Positions 1 to 11,391 of a DNA stretch of 64,000 nt are shown here, piece by piece. Source of the stretch: Callorhinus ursinus (Eukaryota > Chordata > Mammalia > Carnivora > Otariidae); NCBI RefSeq assembly GCF_003265705.1, contig NW_020312775.1, positions 7,970,075 through 8,034,074 of the forward strand, in the 5' to 3' direction. The notes beneath the pieces are model-generated. The model was given only the letters and a program-made list of their open reading frames with translations, was not told the origin of the DNA and made no database searches. A program made the position numbers and the translations under genes. Within the stretch, counting starts at the first letter, position 1, and the number at the start of each line of letters is the position of its first letter.

Positions 1-112
1 TATATGCAACTGATGAATCACTGAATTCTACTCCTGACACTAATAATACACTATAAGTTAACTAAGTTGAATTTAAATTAAAAATAATTAAATAAATTCT
101 CCATCAAGAATA
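1..112 (+). mobile_element. L1 3' end (LINE), cut by window edge
   Basis: The stretch matches the 3' terminus of the longer L1 copy ending near 45660: the 'aactgatgaatcactgaattctac' type segment, then 'actaataatacactataag' and an A-rich tail. It is the last ~110 bases of a + strand L1 whose body lies outside the window. Non-coding. Confidence 0.75.
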
Positions 113-129
113 TTACTTGCGATTTTTTT

Positions 130-1517
130 GCTTAGATATCTGGCTGTGTCATTATCTTGTCCTTTCATTTGGGATTAATTTCTCCATCTTGGCATTTTGC
201 TAAACCCCTGCCTTCTTCTCTGTGTTGGAAAAGCCAGTTATCTTTTGCTTTTGAAAGTTATGGCCGTATGAAGAAATCATGTAGTGACCAAAGCCTGGTG
301 CTTCAGGGAGTGTCTCAGGTGTGTACTCTGTGCACTCTGTTGTGTTTTCACTGCTCTATCCTTCAGGCCATTTGTTTGCAGAGATTCTCCTTGCCTGCTG
401 TGATCTTGTTTGTTCCCTCACCTTAAGGTGGCAAGTTTTAACTAGGTGTGCTCTAGTCGGCTTCTGAAATTAGACATCATACCACTTCTACCAGTACTGA
501 GGCCCTACAGAACTCTGGTTGGGAGATGTGGTGTAGAGAGGGTTTTGCATTGATCTAGAGTTGGGGCCTGCAGTGCTGGGACTGAGGCAAGCTTCACTGA
601 GAAGGGCAATCCTGCCAAAACATGGGGTGTGTGGCTTTGCGTAACCAAGTTAGGCAGCCGGAGCCCCTGAAGAGTTGCTTCCTACAAATGAGTCTGTGTT
701 TATGTTGAGGTGTGGGGGGATGGAAATGGTATCAGACAGTTACTTTGTTGCAGGAGAGGTATTTCCTTGAACACTGCTTCTCAGGGTCAAGATATGAGAA
801 GAGGGAATAATCTCCCCTCTGTGTGCCCCAGACACTCTTCAGATTGTTATTTTCATGCTGTCTGCACTGGGGTTATTTACCTGCCTTCTCTCCAGGAGCA
901 GGGCAGGGCCCTCTGGGCTTGATTCCAGCCAAGCCTCCTGACTTTAAAACTCCAGGGTTTAAACCTCACTTATTGCAAGAACTCATCAAATTCAGTCCCT
1001 CTCATTTCCCAAGCCAATGGCTCAGGAGTAACATTCTCTTTGTATGTTCCCCTGTGCGCTCCCCTCTCTCTGGCCCTTCTCCATGACAATGGCTCCCTAC
1101 CCTCCACAGCACCCATGATCCATTTCTCCCCTAAACCAGGTCTCCACATTTCCTACCCTGTTTTTTTTTTAAGATTTTATTTATTTATTTGTCAGACAGA
1201 GCACATAAGCGGGGGGAACGGCAGGCAGAGGGAGAAGCAGGCCACCCACTGAGCAGGGAGCCCAATGTGGGGCTCAATCCCAGGACCCTGGGATCCTGAC
1301 CTGAGCTGAAGGCAGACACTTAACCAACTGAGCCACCCAGGCATCCCTCTTACCTTCTTTGATGTGACCTCTTCTCTCCCTTTAGTTGTGGAGTTTGTAC
1401 TGTCAGTCTTCGGGTCAATAACTGGGGTATTTAGGATGATTTGACAGTTATCTAGTTGAGTTCATGGGATGAGATGAGACTAGGGTTCTCCTAATCCACC
1501 ACCATCTTCCTCTCTCC
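130..1517 (-). mobile_element. L1 5' region (5'UTR and start of ORF1), minus strand
   Basis: Read on the minus strand this begins with an L1 5' end of the form 'gaggaagatggtggtgg...' at about 1517 and runs through a 5'UTR that matches, in the opposite orientation, the 5' region of the + strand L1 starting at 22319 and, more loosely, the one starting at 52879. Only the 5'UTR and perhaps the very start of ORF1 remain; the rest is missing at about 130. A SINE interrupts it at 1161-1347. Several + strand open frames (for example 710-922 and 823-1086) lie antisense to the element and are discussed as a finding, not as genes. Confidence 0.75.
1161..1347 (-). mobile_element. CAN SINE (tRNA-derived), minus strand
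   Basis: The + strand shows poly(T), 'aagattttatttatttattt', an AG-rich segment, 'gggctcaatcccaggaccctgggatc' type body and 'ctgagccacccaggc', which is the reverse complement of the carnivoran SINE. Imperfect flanks 'tcctaccctg' and 'tcttaccttc' are the likely target duplication. The tRNA-like head, with A-box-like 'tggctcagttggttaa' on the minus strand, would be the pol III promoter of a source copy. Inserted within L1 5' sequence. Confidence 0.92.
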
Positions 1518-1523
1518 TACGTC

Positions 1524-2335
1524 ATTCTTTTTTAAAACAGGTTTATTTATTTCATAATTCACATACCATAAAATTCACCCAAAATGAACAGTTCAATAGT
1601 TTTTAGTATATTCACAGAGTTTCGCTACTATCACCACAGCCAATTTTGAGACATCCTTATCGCCCCAAAACAAAACCTGGCATCTATTAGGAGTTACTGT
1701 CCATTTATCACCCCAAATCCACATCCCTAAGCAACCATTAATATGTTTTTCTTCTATAAATTTGCCTATTCTGGACATGTAGTATAAATAGAATTCTTTA
1801 AATTCTTAAATAAAGTCTTTTGTGACTTCTTTTTTCATTTACCACAATGTTTTGAGTCTTATCTATATGGTAGTATCTATTAATACTTCTCTTTTTATTG
1901 CCCAAGATTATACTTTGTAGGGATATATCACATTTCATTTATTCATTCATCAGTCGATTGACATTTGGGTTGTTTCCACATTTTGGTTAACATGAATAAT
2001 GCTGTTATAAACATCTGTGTAAAAATTTTTGTGTTATTCATTTCTCTTGGGAATATAAATACACATTTGGAGTCGCTAGGTCATATGACAACTTTATGTT
2101 TAACTTTTGAGGAATTGCCAAACTGTTTTTCAAATAGGTTGTACAATTTTACATTACTACCAGCAATATATGAATATTCCAGTTGCTCTACTCTCTTTCT
2201 GCAAAATTTCAGCATGGATTTCAATAGGGATTGTGTCAATCTGAAGATCAATTTGTGAATTACTGCACTTTAACAATATTAAGTCTTCCAGTCTCTGAAC
2301 ATGGGATGTCTTTCCACTTACTTATATTTTTAATT
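1524..2335 (-). mobile_element. Old L1 (L1M-type) 3' fragment, minus strand
   Basis: The + strand opens with 'tttatttcataattcacataccataaaattcaccc', the widely known complement of an ancient mammalian L1 3' end. It continues into 'catttattcattcatcagt...gacatttgggttgtttccacattttgg' and 'aataatgctgttataaacat', which are antisense to the end of ORF2. It is diverged and contains no open ORF2 frame. It abuts a younger L1 at about 2340. Confidence 0.8.
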
Positions 2336-2361
2336 TTTAAAGAACTTTTTTAAACTTTTAA

Positions 2362-2558
2362 TTTTTTTAAGATTTTATTTATTTATTTGAAAGAGAGCAA
2401 GTGAGAGAGAGAGCACAAACCGGGGGGAGTAACAGGCAGAGGGAGAAGCAGACTCCTGGCTAAGCAGGGGTCCTGATGTGGAGCTTGATCCCAGGACCCA
2501 GAGATCATGACCTGAGCTGAAGGCAGACACTTAACTGACTGAGCCACCCAGGCATCAC
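2362..2558 (-). mobile_element. CAN SINE, minus strand
   Basis: Antisense SINE with the 'gattttatttatttatttga' tail complement, an AG-rich tract and 'actgagccacccaggcatcac' at the right. Flanking near-identical 'taaacttttaattttt' (2351-2366) and 'taaaattttaatttt' (2559-2573) look like the target duplication. Lies at the 3' end of the host L1. Confidence 0.92.
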
Positions 2559-2948
2559 TAAAATTTTAATTTTAATATCAGCAGACTTAACATATAGTGT
2601 TACATTCATTTCAGGTGTACAATATAGTGATTCAACAATTCTATACATTACTCAGTGCTCATCATGATAAGTGTTCTTTTATCATGTATATCAAGTGTCA
2701 TCTCCATCACCTACTTCACCTATCTCCCCACTCACCTCCCCTCTGGTAACCACCAATTTGTTCTCTAGAGTTAAGTGTCTGTTTCTTGGTTTGCCACCCT
2801 CTCTTTTTTTTCCCATTGCTCATTTGTTTTGTGTTTTAAATTCAACTTATGTGTGAAATCATATGGTATTTTTCTTTCTCTAACTCTTTTCACTCAGCAT
2901 TATACTCTCTAGCTCCATCCATGTTGTTGTAAATGACAAGATTTCATT

Positions 2949-3143
2949 CTTTTTTTTTAAAGATTTATTTATTTATTTTAGAGAGAGCAGGACGAGGGGC
3001 AGAGGGAGAGAAAGAGAAGGAAAGAAGCAGACTCCATGCTGAGCATGGAGCCTGACGTGGGGCTCCATCTCATGACCCTGAAATCATGACCTGAGCTGAA
3101 ATCAACAGTTGGACTCTCAACCAACTAAGCCACCCAAGCACCC
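2949..3143 (-). mobile_element. CAN SINE, minus strand
   Basis: Antisense SINE body with target duplication 'caagattKcatt' (2937-2948 and 3144-3155, one mismatch). The tRNA-like end is diverged ('aactaagccacccaagcacccc'), suggesting an older copy. Inserted in the 3' part of an L1. Confidence 0.92.
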
Positions 3144-3183
3144 CAAGATTGCATTATTTTTTATGGCTGAATAATAGTCCATT

Positions 3184-3246
3184 AAATATACATATATAAT
3201 AGAATATATGTACACACACACATATATATACACATATATATATATC
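3184..3246. repeat. TA/CA microsatellite
   Basis: Alternating 'tatata' and 'cacaca' runs interrupted by 'gaatatatgtac'. It sits at the L1 position between the ORF2 end and the 3'UTR, where other L1 copies in this window also carry a dinucleotide repeat. Confidence 0.85.
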
Positions 3247-4487
3247 TCACATATTTTTATCCATTTGTCTATCAATGGACACTTGAGCTTCTTCCATAGT
3301 TTGGCTATTGTAAATAATGCTACAATAAACATAGGAGCACATAGATCCTTTCACATTACTGTTTTTGTTTTCTTTGGGTAAATACACAGTAGTGTGATTA
3401 CTGGGTCATAGGCAGTTGTATTTTTAATTTATTGAGGAAACTCCATACTGTTTTCCACAGTGGCTGCAAGTTTGCATTCCTACCAACAATGCACAAGGGT
3501 ACCTATTTATCCACATCCTCACCAACATTTGTTGTTTCTTGTGTTTTTGATTTTAGCCATTCTGACAGATGAGAAGAGAAGTGGTATCTCACTGTGGTTT
3601 TGATTTGCATTTCCCTGATGATGAGTGATGTTGAGCATCTTTGCATGTTTTTATTGGCCATCTCTATGTCTTCTTTGGAAAAACGTCTATTCAGGTCCTC
3701 TGCCCATTTTTTAATCAGATTGTTATTTGGTGCTGATTTGTATAAGTTCTTTATGTATTTTGGATATTAACCCCTTATGGGATATACCATTTACAAATAC
3801 CATCCCCATTCAGTAGGTTGCCCTTTTGTATTGTTGATGGTTTCCTTTGCTGTGCAAAAGAGTTTTATTTTGTTATAGTCCCAATAGTTTATTTTTGCTT
3901 TCATTTCCCTTGTCTTAGGAAGCATATGTAGAAAAATGTTGCTAAGGTTGATGTCACATAAATTACTGCCTGTGTCCTTTTCTAGGATTTTTATGGTTTT
4001 AGTTCTCACATTTAGGTCTTTAATCCATTTTGAATATATTATTGGGTATGGTGTTAATAAGTGGTTCTGTTCCATTCCTTTATATGTAGTTGTCCAGTTT
4101 TCCCAGTACCATTTATTGAAGAGACTATCTGTTCCCCATTGTATATTTTTGCCCCTTTTGTCATAGATTAATTAACCATATACATATGGGTTTATTTCTC
4201 AGCTCTCTATTCTCTTCCTTTGATCTATGTATATATTTTTCTGCCAGTACCATACTGCTTTGATTACTACAGCTTTGTGGTTTATCTTGAAAGCTCAGAT
4301 TGTGATATCTTGAGCTTTGATTTTCCTCTTTCCAGATTGCTTTGGGTCTTTGAGTTCTTTTGTGGTTCCATGCACATTTTAGGATTCTTTGTTTTACTTA
4401 TGTGAAAAATGGTGTTATTTTGATAAGAATTGGGGTGAACTTGTAAACGACTTTGGATAGTATGGACATTTTAACAATATTAGTTCT

Positions 4488-4687
4488 GGGGCACCTGGGT
4501 GATTCAGTTGGTTAAGCATCTGCCTTCGGCTCAGGTCACGATCCCAGAGTCCTAGAATCAAGCCCCGCATCGGGCTCCCTGCTCTGCAGGAAGCCTGCTT
4601 CTCCCTCTCCTACTCCCCTTGCTTGTGTTCCCTCTCTCGCTGTTTCTCTCTCTGTCAAATAAATGAATAAAATCTTAAAAAAAAAAG
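4488..4687 (+). mobile_element. CAN SINE, plus strand
   Basis: Starts 'ggggcacctgggtgattcagttgg' and ends 'aaataaatgaataaaatctt' plus poly(A). Target duplication 'atattagttct' before and after (about 4477-4487 and 4688-4698). Its + orientation is opposite to that of the L1 it interrupts. Confidence 0.93.
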
Positions 4688-4819
4688 ATATTAGTTCTTC
4701 CAATCCATGAGCATGGGCTATCTTTGCATTTGTTGGTATCATCTTCAAATAATTTCATCAATATGTTATAGTTTTCAGAGTACAGGTCTTTCACCTCTTT
4801 GGCTAAGTTTATTCTTAGG

Positions 4820-5035
4820 TAGGGGCAAATGGTTGGCTCAGTTGGTTAAGTTTCTGCCATCAGCTCACGTCATGATCTCAGGGTCCTGGGATGGAGCACC
4901 ATGTCAGGCTCCCTGCTCAGTGGGGAGCCTGCTTCTCCCTCTTCCTCTGCAGCTCCCCTTGCTTGTGACCTCTCTAATGCTCTCTTGCTTGCTCTTTCTC
5001 TCTCTCTCAAATAATAAATAAAAATCTTTTAAAAA
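4820..5035 (+). mobile_element. CAN SINE, plus strand (diverged head)
   Basis: Head reads 'aggggcaaatggttggctcagttggttaag', a diverged form of the usual one. CT-rich segment and 'aataataaataaaaatctttt' tail follow. The host L1 resumes with 'gtttattc', which also stands just before the insert. Confidence 0.9.
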
Positions 5036-5247
5036 AAGGTTTATTCCGAGGGTATTTCATCTTTTTGGTATGCTTGTAAATGAAATTGTTTTCTTAATTT
5101 TTCTCTCTACTAATGTCATTAGGGTTTAGAAACACTACTGATTTCTGTGTATTCATTTTGTTTCCTGCAAATTTACTCTCTTCATTTATTACTTCTAGTA
5201 GGTTTTTATTATGGGGTCTTTAGAATTTTCTATGTATAGTATCATGA

Positions 5248-8200
5248 CATAATCATTTAGATGGACAGATAATATTTCACATACAATGTTTCCCAAAAAA
5301 TCCAGCAGAGCAATGTAATACTGTTGTTCAAATGATAGTTTACTCTAAAATATGGGTAATTCAATACAACTTTAGAGCTTCTCTCCAAAATTCACCTAGA
5401 CAATAGTCCACAATTTCTTTTGCATTTTATCACTTAACTAGTTAATTCATGATGAATAAAAGAAAACATAAGTACTCATTGAATACAGCCTTTATCAAAT
5501 TGATCTATAGTTTTGATAATAAATAAGCAGAAACACATTAATATTATTTGCTTTAAAAAAAGCTTCATTTTTCTTTAAGTAATGATTATTGCTATAGTTA
5601 GTAACATTTATGATTTAAAAAAATATTTATCAGCTACAATAAGATGAAATCATATATCCAGAGCTACTAAATGTAATTATTTTACCCAATTTGGTGGCTA
5701 GGAGAGTGTTCACAATATGTGTGTTTGTGTACAATTTATTAATAAATAATGTGTTTAGATAAATGTTTCTAAACTTAGTAATTCAGAATACTTTGGTGAA
5801 AATCCTGGGTTTTTTTAATCTAGTTTTTAATTAAAATGATTTTTAATAAACTGTACTGTTGCATATCTAAGTACATAAAAATCTACAAACCACTAGTAAA
5901 TATTAAATAAATTCACAGAAAACAGAAGTGTAATTATTATTCTAAGTGTTTCTATTTAACAAATGTTATAATATTGCTTTAAACATATTTTCTTTAGTGG
6001 ACTGTACAGTCTCCCTTAATATTATTGACACCATTTAATTAGCTTAAACAACTATTTTCCAAAGAAATAGTATGAAATAAGCACAGATTAACTCAATGAA
6101 AGTTCATAACAGCATGTGTTTTGAACTACTGGAGTTCAAATTAATTACACTTAAAGTAACATTCTCTGAAGCCTTCTGTAAGACATTAATGACATTCAAC
6201 TTTGAAGAAATTAATATTTTTCCTGGAGAAGTATATTATCTTTGCACAGCACCAAATAACCCTGTTGATATCATGGTAGTCTTCTATAGGAAAGATGTGA
6301 TGTAGTCATAGAGTTGATCAATTTATCAAGTTGAAAATGTAACTCAAAGTTGTGATTTAAATGATGACCAAATATATTGTCAATATGCACATCAATCAAG
6401 TATACTGTGCAAATGGAATATAGAGCAAGGAAATAAAATTACCTACTCACAAATAAAATATTGCTGAGACAACTCCCTCTGTATCTCTCTTTGGAAATCA
6501 TAAGAGAACTATTATTATTTGAAGTTGTTGAGGAGTAAGGAAAAATTACAGAATATTGAAATATATTTTAAGTCAATGAAATGAAATTAGAGTGCAATTT
6601 ATCTAATTTGTCTCAGAGAAAATGTGCTCTTATGAGGTTAAACAAATTCATTTAGACTTCTATTCCTTCACTCCAAATGCTTAGATATTTTGACCTTTAA
6701 ATTGCTTCTGATAATTAACCCATTTATTTAATTTGCTGATATGGAATATGTGTTTTAAGAAATAGAGGAGGAAATCCCAGTCATTTAAAATTCAGATGTC
6801 AAGTTTACAGATGTGATTAAATGTGCTCTGGTGATGCTCCCTATCATTCTTTAACTTTATCAATTTGAAGACAAATGCATATTTCACTGACATTTTCCTT
6901 AGTGCTCTCCCAAATCTGAATTAAATGTTCTTTATACAGAAATCTCCAAACTACTCCATTTAATATATCTAATTTCACATACAGAGATCTTACATAGATT
7001 ATTTGATTAGTGTTTAAAGATGAACTCTCATGGGAAAGAATGAGATATTGCTGTCAATTTGTTTTGATATTTCTTTCTTTTGTCCTTTCAGTAGCTTTCC
7101 AACTGCACCATTGAAGATATTCAATGTTGCTTCTTATGGAAATATCAGGTTGTAACTGATGCATTCATTTCAGCAATTTTACCGTTCTGAATAATTTATC
7201 ATTTGGTTTTCCCAAGCCAATAACTGGGAAATATACAACTTGCCTAATGGGCACTTTAAAATTCGGTTTAATGTCCAAATGCATAGTAAAATAATTTAAA
7301 ATGTTTAGTCTAGATCTTAACGTTTTATTTAGTATTTTGTGTGACTTAAAGTTCTACTAATATTGTTTAAGATAATCTGTTGCAAATTTATAGTTAAATC
7401 TATTCATGTAGGTAAACTAGTTAGAGCAGCAAAGAGATATATTAGAAACAAATATCATGAGTGATCCTATTTACAACTAGCATCTCTTCAATATCCACTG
7501 GAATTTTTTGAGAATAAATTGAGTGAAGTGGTCATCCCCAAAATAGTAATTTGGGGCCTACATGGATAGGCAAACATCTGGAAACTGGTGGGGTGGGAGA
7601 GCTTACTATGAAAATATCATTAGAGTTGGATATTTTATAGCTACAAATACAGCTGTATTTTATGTCAATAAATTATATTTATTCTACACTGAACCTTTAA
7701 TTAATCCATGGTTCCATAATCATATTTTAATTTTTAGCTTCTCAAAGTTTTATTCCTATATAGCCTAAAAACTAAATTAAATAACTTACCTTGCTTAACA
7801 AAAAGCTGAGTTTAAATTTGGCAAATTCATAATATTAACAATATAGGATTGCATTTAGAATACAATGATGGAAGAAGTAAGTTCTCATACAATGAAACAA
7901 GCTGTCCATAATTACACATTTTTAATATTTTAAGACACTGCATATACATGAATACATAGCTCATGATATCAACAGGCATCAAATAATGAAAACTTTTGTT
8001 TTCTGAAACATTTCTGATTAATCAGTAGCATTTTCTGTTATCAAGGTTTTGGAATCTCAGGAAACTACAGTTAGAACAACCTTGTACTGGTTCAGTTAAC
8101 AATCTCCACTAAGAAAAGTCTTTTCCCTTTAAAATAAAAGTCTTTCTTTCCCCTTTAAAATTGCTAGTTATGAAAATAGCAATTCAGGCATGGTATAAGA

Positions 8201-10300
8201 AAAAATAACCCTCTGAATTACCTCAGAAACCAAAGATAATTCCATTGATAATATTATCAAATAAATTTTGTTTTATGTCTATTTGAAATACTTTGAAATA
8301 AAACTGATATGTTAATATGAATTAATATGTTTTAATAAAATAAGTTATGATAATTTTAGTTTCAAAATTCCATGACATATTATTCTGCATCATGTAATTG
8401 TAAAATATATTTAAATACCCAAATCTACCCAAAATTGGAGGCGAATGGACATACATGCCAGCCTTTTAATCATGCTATTCTTTTATATTTTATCATATTA
8501 TGGGAATGGTTGAGATAATGGACACATCTTTGATGAAGATACAATGGCAACTTGGTGCAAAACATTATTATGCTAGGAATGTTGTGATGCAGAGTATACT
8601 CCAAAAGCATTATTTGTATTTGGCTTTAGAAATTGGAAAGTCAATATTTTGTTGTATTTCCTGGGGGGCATTTTTTTATTATCCTTTTGAAGTTTGATAG
8701 CCTGAACTTAGCATTTACCAAAGTCCACAGCATAACAAGGCCACTGCCTTTGGTATGACTTTCAACTTCTTTTAGTTTAATGGAATATTTTTCAGACATA
8801 CAGATTTTCCTTTTGCAATATGGAGAAAGTACCTTTTGGTCTATGGCCATAGACAATATGAAAAACAGAATTATTAATGATTGATGAATGTCACCAATGT
8901 TATTCATTCAATAATTTGGGCCCATTTGTGCTAATGAAGTGGGCTTGAAAATAACTATAGCTATTCTATAAAGCAGGAGGCCTGTTTTTGTTAAAACTAG
9001 GAAAACTGGAACATGGGTGCCTTGTGCTAGAACTCATTTGGCTAAATTTTCAGATGTTAATTTTAGCCCATTCTGCTCTTTTATTTCACAAGAAATATAA
9101 ATTGTTCTCTCCACTTAAAAATAATGCTACCGTTATAAAATTCACCTTTTATAAGTTCTGGTTTTCTTGCCAGCATGTTAGGCTCTTCAAATAATAAGTT
9201 GTTTTAGAATCCTGAATCATTAATAATTATTATCCATTTTATTTATTAGCAAAGGCTATCCTAGTTAAACATATTAACACATATTATTTCAGAAACATAT
9301 AGGTGTTGATTGAAGTAAAATCATTCATGATATTTTAGTGATTCTTTTGGAAAAATATTAGTTCATAAATTGCTATCAGTTACTTATTCAATAATTGTAT
9401 TTGGCAAAAGCAAGAGTTAATGCTAATGAATAAAGAGATATGTAATCAATAAATTGTGATGATAATTTTTAAAATATGCCATTTAAATATGCCTTACAAC
9501 ACATTCTACAGTGTGGGTATCTTTGACATACAGAATAGGAAATACAAGAATAAAATATATTCAAAGATCCTGAAAAAGCACCATTTCATGCTTATTAAAA
9601 AACAAATACTAAGTCTATTATATATAATACTATGGAACATTGATAAAAGATGTACATAGAAAGAAAAATCAGATATCTAAATTACTTTGAACAATTCATT
9701 TAAATACTCTCACATAAAATTGATTTTCATATTCAAAATATATACAACACAAACAACAGAGAAAGTGTGAGCTATCACTATTATCATTGCTACTACCTAT
9801 GATTTGGAGAAGAGAAAGGAATTCTTCCTCTAATGAAGCTCTCCAGATAGGGTATGAATAAGAATACGGTTATACAGCAGGGACACCAGACATTCCCACT
9901 GTTGGGATCACCTCTAGGTTATTCTAGGCTAGGATTTGGAAATGTCAAAGTACATAATGAAACAAATGTGAAAACATTTATTCTAAAGTAATTTAGAATA
10001 AACTGGTCCAAACATGAGAGAATTAATGAAAACTTTCTCCAGTGGGAATATTCTTACTCCTGTTGTTTAACTATGTTCCATAATATTGGTGTGTAGGAAT
10101 TAACCATAAAGAAGTACATTTTATTTGAATGAAATATTTAATGAATTCTGATTTACCTTAGCCAAACATTATGTATGTGAGCATTTAATTCAGTATTTTG
10201 TGTTTTAATTAGTCAAATTTATTATGTTCCTGGTGTTAATATGTTCACTGCCTTTGAGCAAGAGAGTAAAGAAAATAATAACTGCTTTTCATTTTTAAAC
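5248..10300. other. AT-rich apparently single-copy DNA, no gene seen
   Basis: Five kilobases with no SINE, no recognisable L1 and no ORF above 88 codons. The short open frames here (for example 6096-6305, 8641-8907) lack recognisable domains and are what chance gives in AT-rich DNA. I see no splice-flanked exon, RNA gene or simple-repeat array. Very old degraded repeats could be hidden here; I cannot detect them by eye. Confidence 0.6.
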
Positions 10301-10310
10301 AAGAATGCCT

Positions 10311-10523
10311 AGGGGCGCCTGGGTGGCTCAGATTGTTAAGCATCTGCCTTTGGCTCAGGTCATGATCCCAGGGTCCTGGGATCTAGCCCCACATCAGGCT
10401 CCTGGCTCAGCAAGGAGCCTGCTTCTCCCTCTCCCTCTGCCTCTCTCCCTGCTCATGCTTTCTCTCTCTCTCTCTCTGTATCTCTGTGTCTCAAATGAAT
10501 AAATAAAATCTTAAAAAAAAAAA
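10311..10523 (+). mobile_element. CAN SINE, plus strand (first of a tandem pair)
   Basis: Complete copy from 'aggggcgcctgggtggctcag' to an A-run after 'aataaataaaatctt'. It is bounded by 'aagaatgcct' at 10301-10310 and again at 10524-10533, directly before the second SINE. Confidence 0.95.
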
Positions 10524-10533
10524 AAGAATGCCT

Positions 10534-10725
10534 GGGCACCTGGGTGGCTCAGTTGGTTAAGCGACTGCCTTCGGCTCAGGTCATGATCCTGGAGTCCCAG
10601 GATCGAGTCCCACATCGGGCTCTCTGCTCAGCAGGGAGTCTGCTTCTCCCTCTGACCCTCTTCCCTCTCGTGCTCTCTATCTCTCATTCTCTCTCAAATA
10701 AATAAATAAAATCTTAAAAAAAAAA
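10534..10725 (+). mobile_element. CAN SINE, plus strand (second of a tandem pair)
   Basis: Begins 'gggcacctgggtggctcagttggttaagcgactgcc' and ends in poly(A). Bounded by 'aagaatgcct' at 10524-10533 and 10726-10735. It differs from the upstream copy in the body ('gactgcc' against 'catctgcc', and 'ctctgaccctc' present here only), so it is a separate subfamily member, not a simple duplicate. Confidence 0.95.
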
Positions 10726-10735
10726 AAGAATGCCT

Positions 10736-11391
10736 GGTATTTGCTTTTCTAGTTGCAATTGTATTGATTGTTGATTTGCATACATGTTAGAAGTAGGTCA
10801 CTGAGAACAATAATGCTTTATATAGTTTTATATTACTAATGTAACTACATTTTAATTGGTTAGGAGATAATCTAATTGCTTGCTTTTATAATGCAGATAT
10901 CACAACCATACTGTCAACGTCACATGAAGAATTGAAGATTTTTCCTTCCTTTTTTTTTTTTTTTAAGAAATGACAATTGGTGTTCCAAATGTATTAGGTA
11001 AGCATATTGTGGATACAACATGCTATCTGAAGTTTTGTAATGAGAAGACATTTGAATGTTTGTACAGATGTATGGTGGACAAGTAATGAATCAAACTTAC
11101 TCTAAACCATAACTTTAATATTTGCACTGCAGAAAACTTGTATTTGAATTACTCTGTAGAAGATTTCAAAGGCAAGTGTGTGTGCCATAAAAGCACAGAG
11201 AATTATGCAGTATAGTCTTAACTTAAACAATGCTCTTTCTTCACAGCAAACAAAAGTTTCAATTAATGACATAGATAAATAAACTGTCATAAGGTAGTAG
11301 ACAAATCATATGTTATTTATGAAAAGCCTGAAGGGAAAAAGAAAAAATGAGAATTCTTAAAATGTATTTGATCCAAACATTTGCATGTAAA
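10736..11391. other. Unique AT-rich DNA
   Basis: No gene or recognised repeat apart from a ~17-base poly(T) near 10950. A 62-codon minus-strand frame at 11102-11290 has no recognisable feature. Confidence 0.55.

Larger units (their letters stand above)
2340..5247 (-). mobile_element. L1, 5'-truncated (ORF2 C-terminal half plus 3'UTR), minus strand
   Basis: Starting with the antisense 3'UTR ('tcaggtgtacaatatagtgattcaacaattc'), the sequence continues through antisense ORF2. Minus-strand frames at 3791-4075 ('KIKLFCTAKETINNTKGQPTEW') and nearby match the C-terminal region of L1 ORF2 protein. It ends near 'tatagtatcatgacat' at 5247, in the reverse transcriptase part, so it is 5' truncated. Four SINEs (2362, 2949, 4488, 4820) and a TA/CA microsatellite interrupt it. 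Many stops and frameshifts: not functional. Confidence 0.85.

Noticed and set aside
8500..8907. Overlapping small ORFs in the unique block as possible small genes
   Set aside because: No motif, no conserved initiation context or splice evidence; lengths are within chance for AT-rich DNA.
10311..10380. tRNA gene suggested by the tRNA-like SINE heads here and in 26 other places
   Set aside because: The heads are diverged tRNA relics joined to SINE bodies with A-rich tails and target duplications; no complete cloverleaf is expected.
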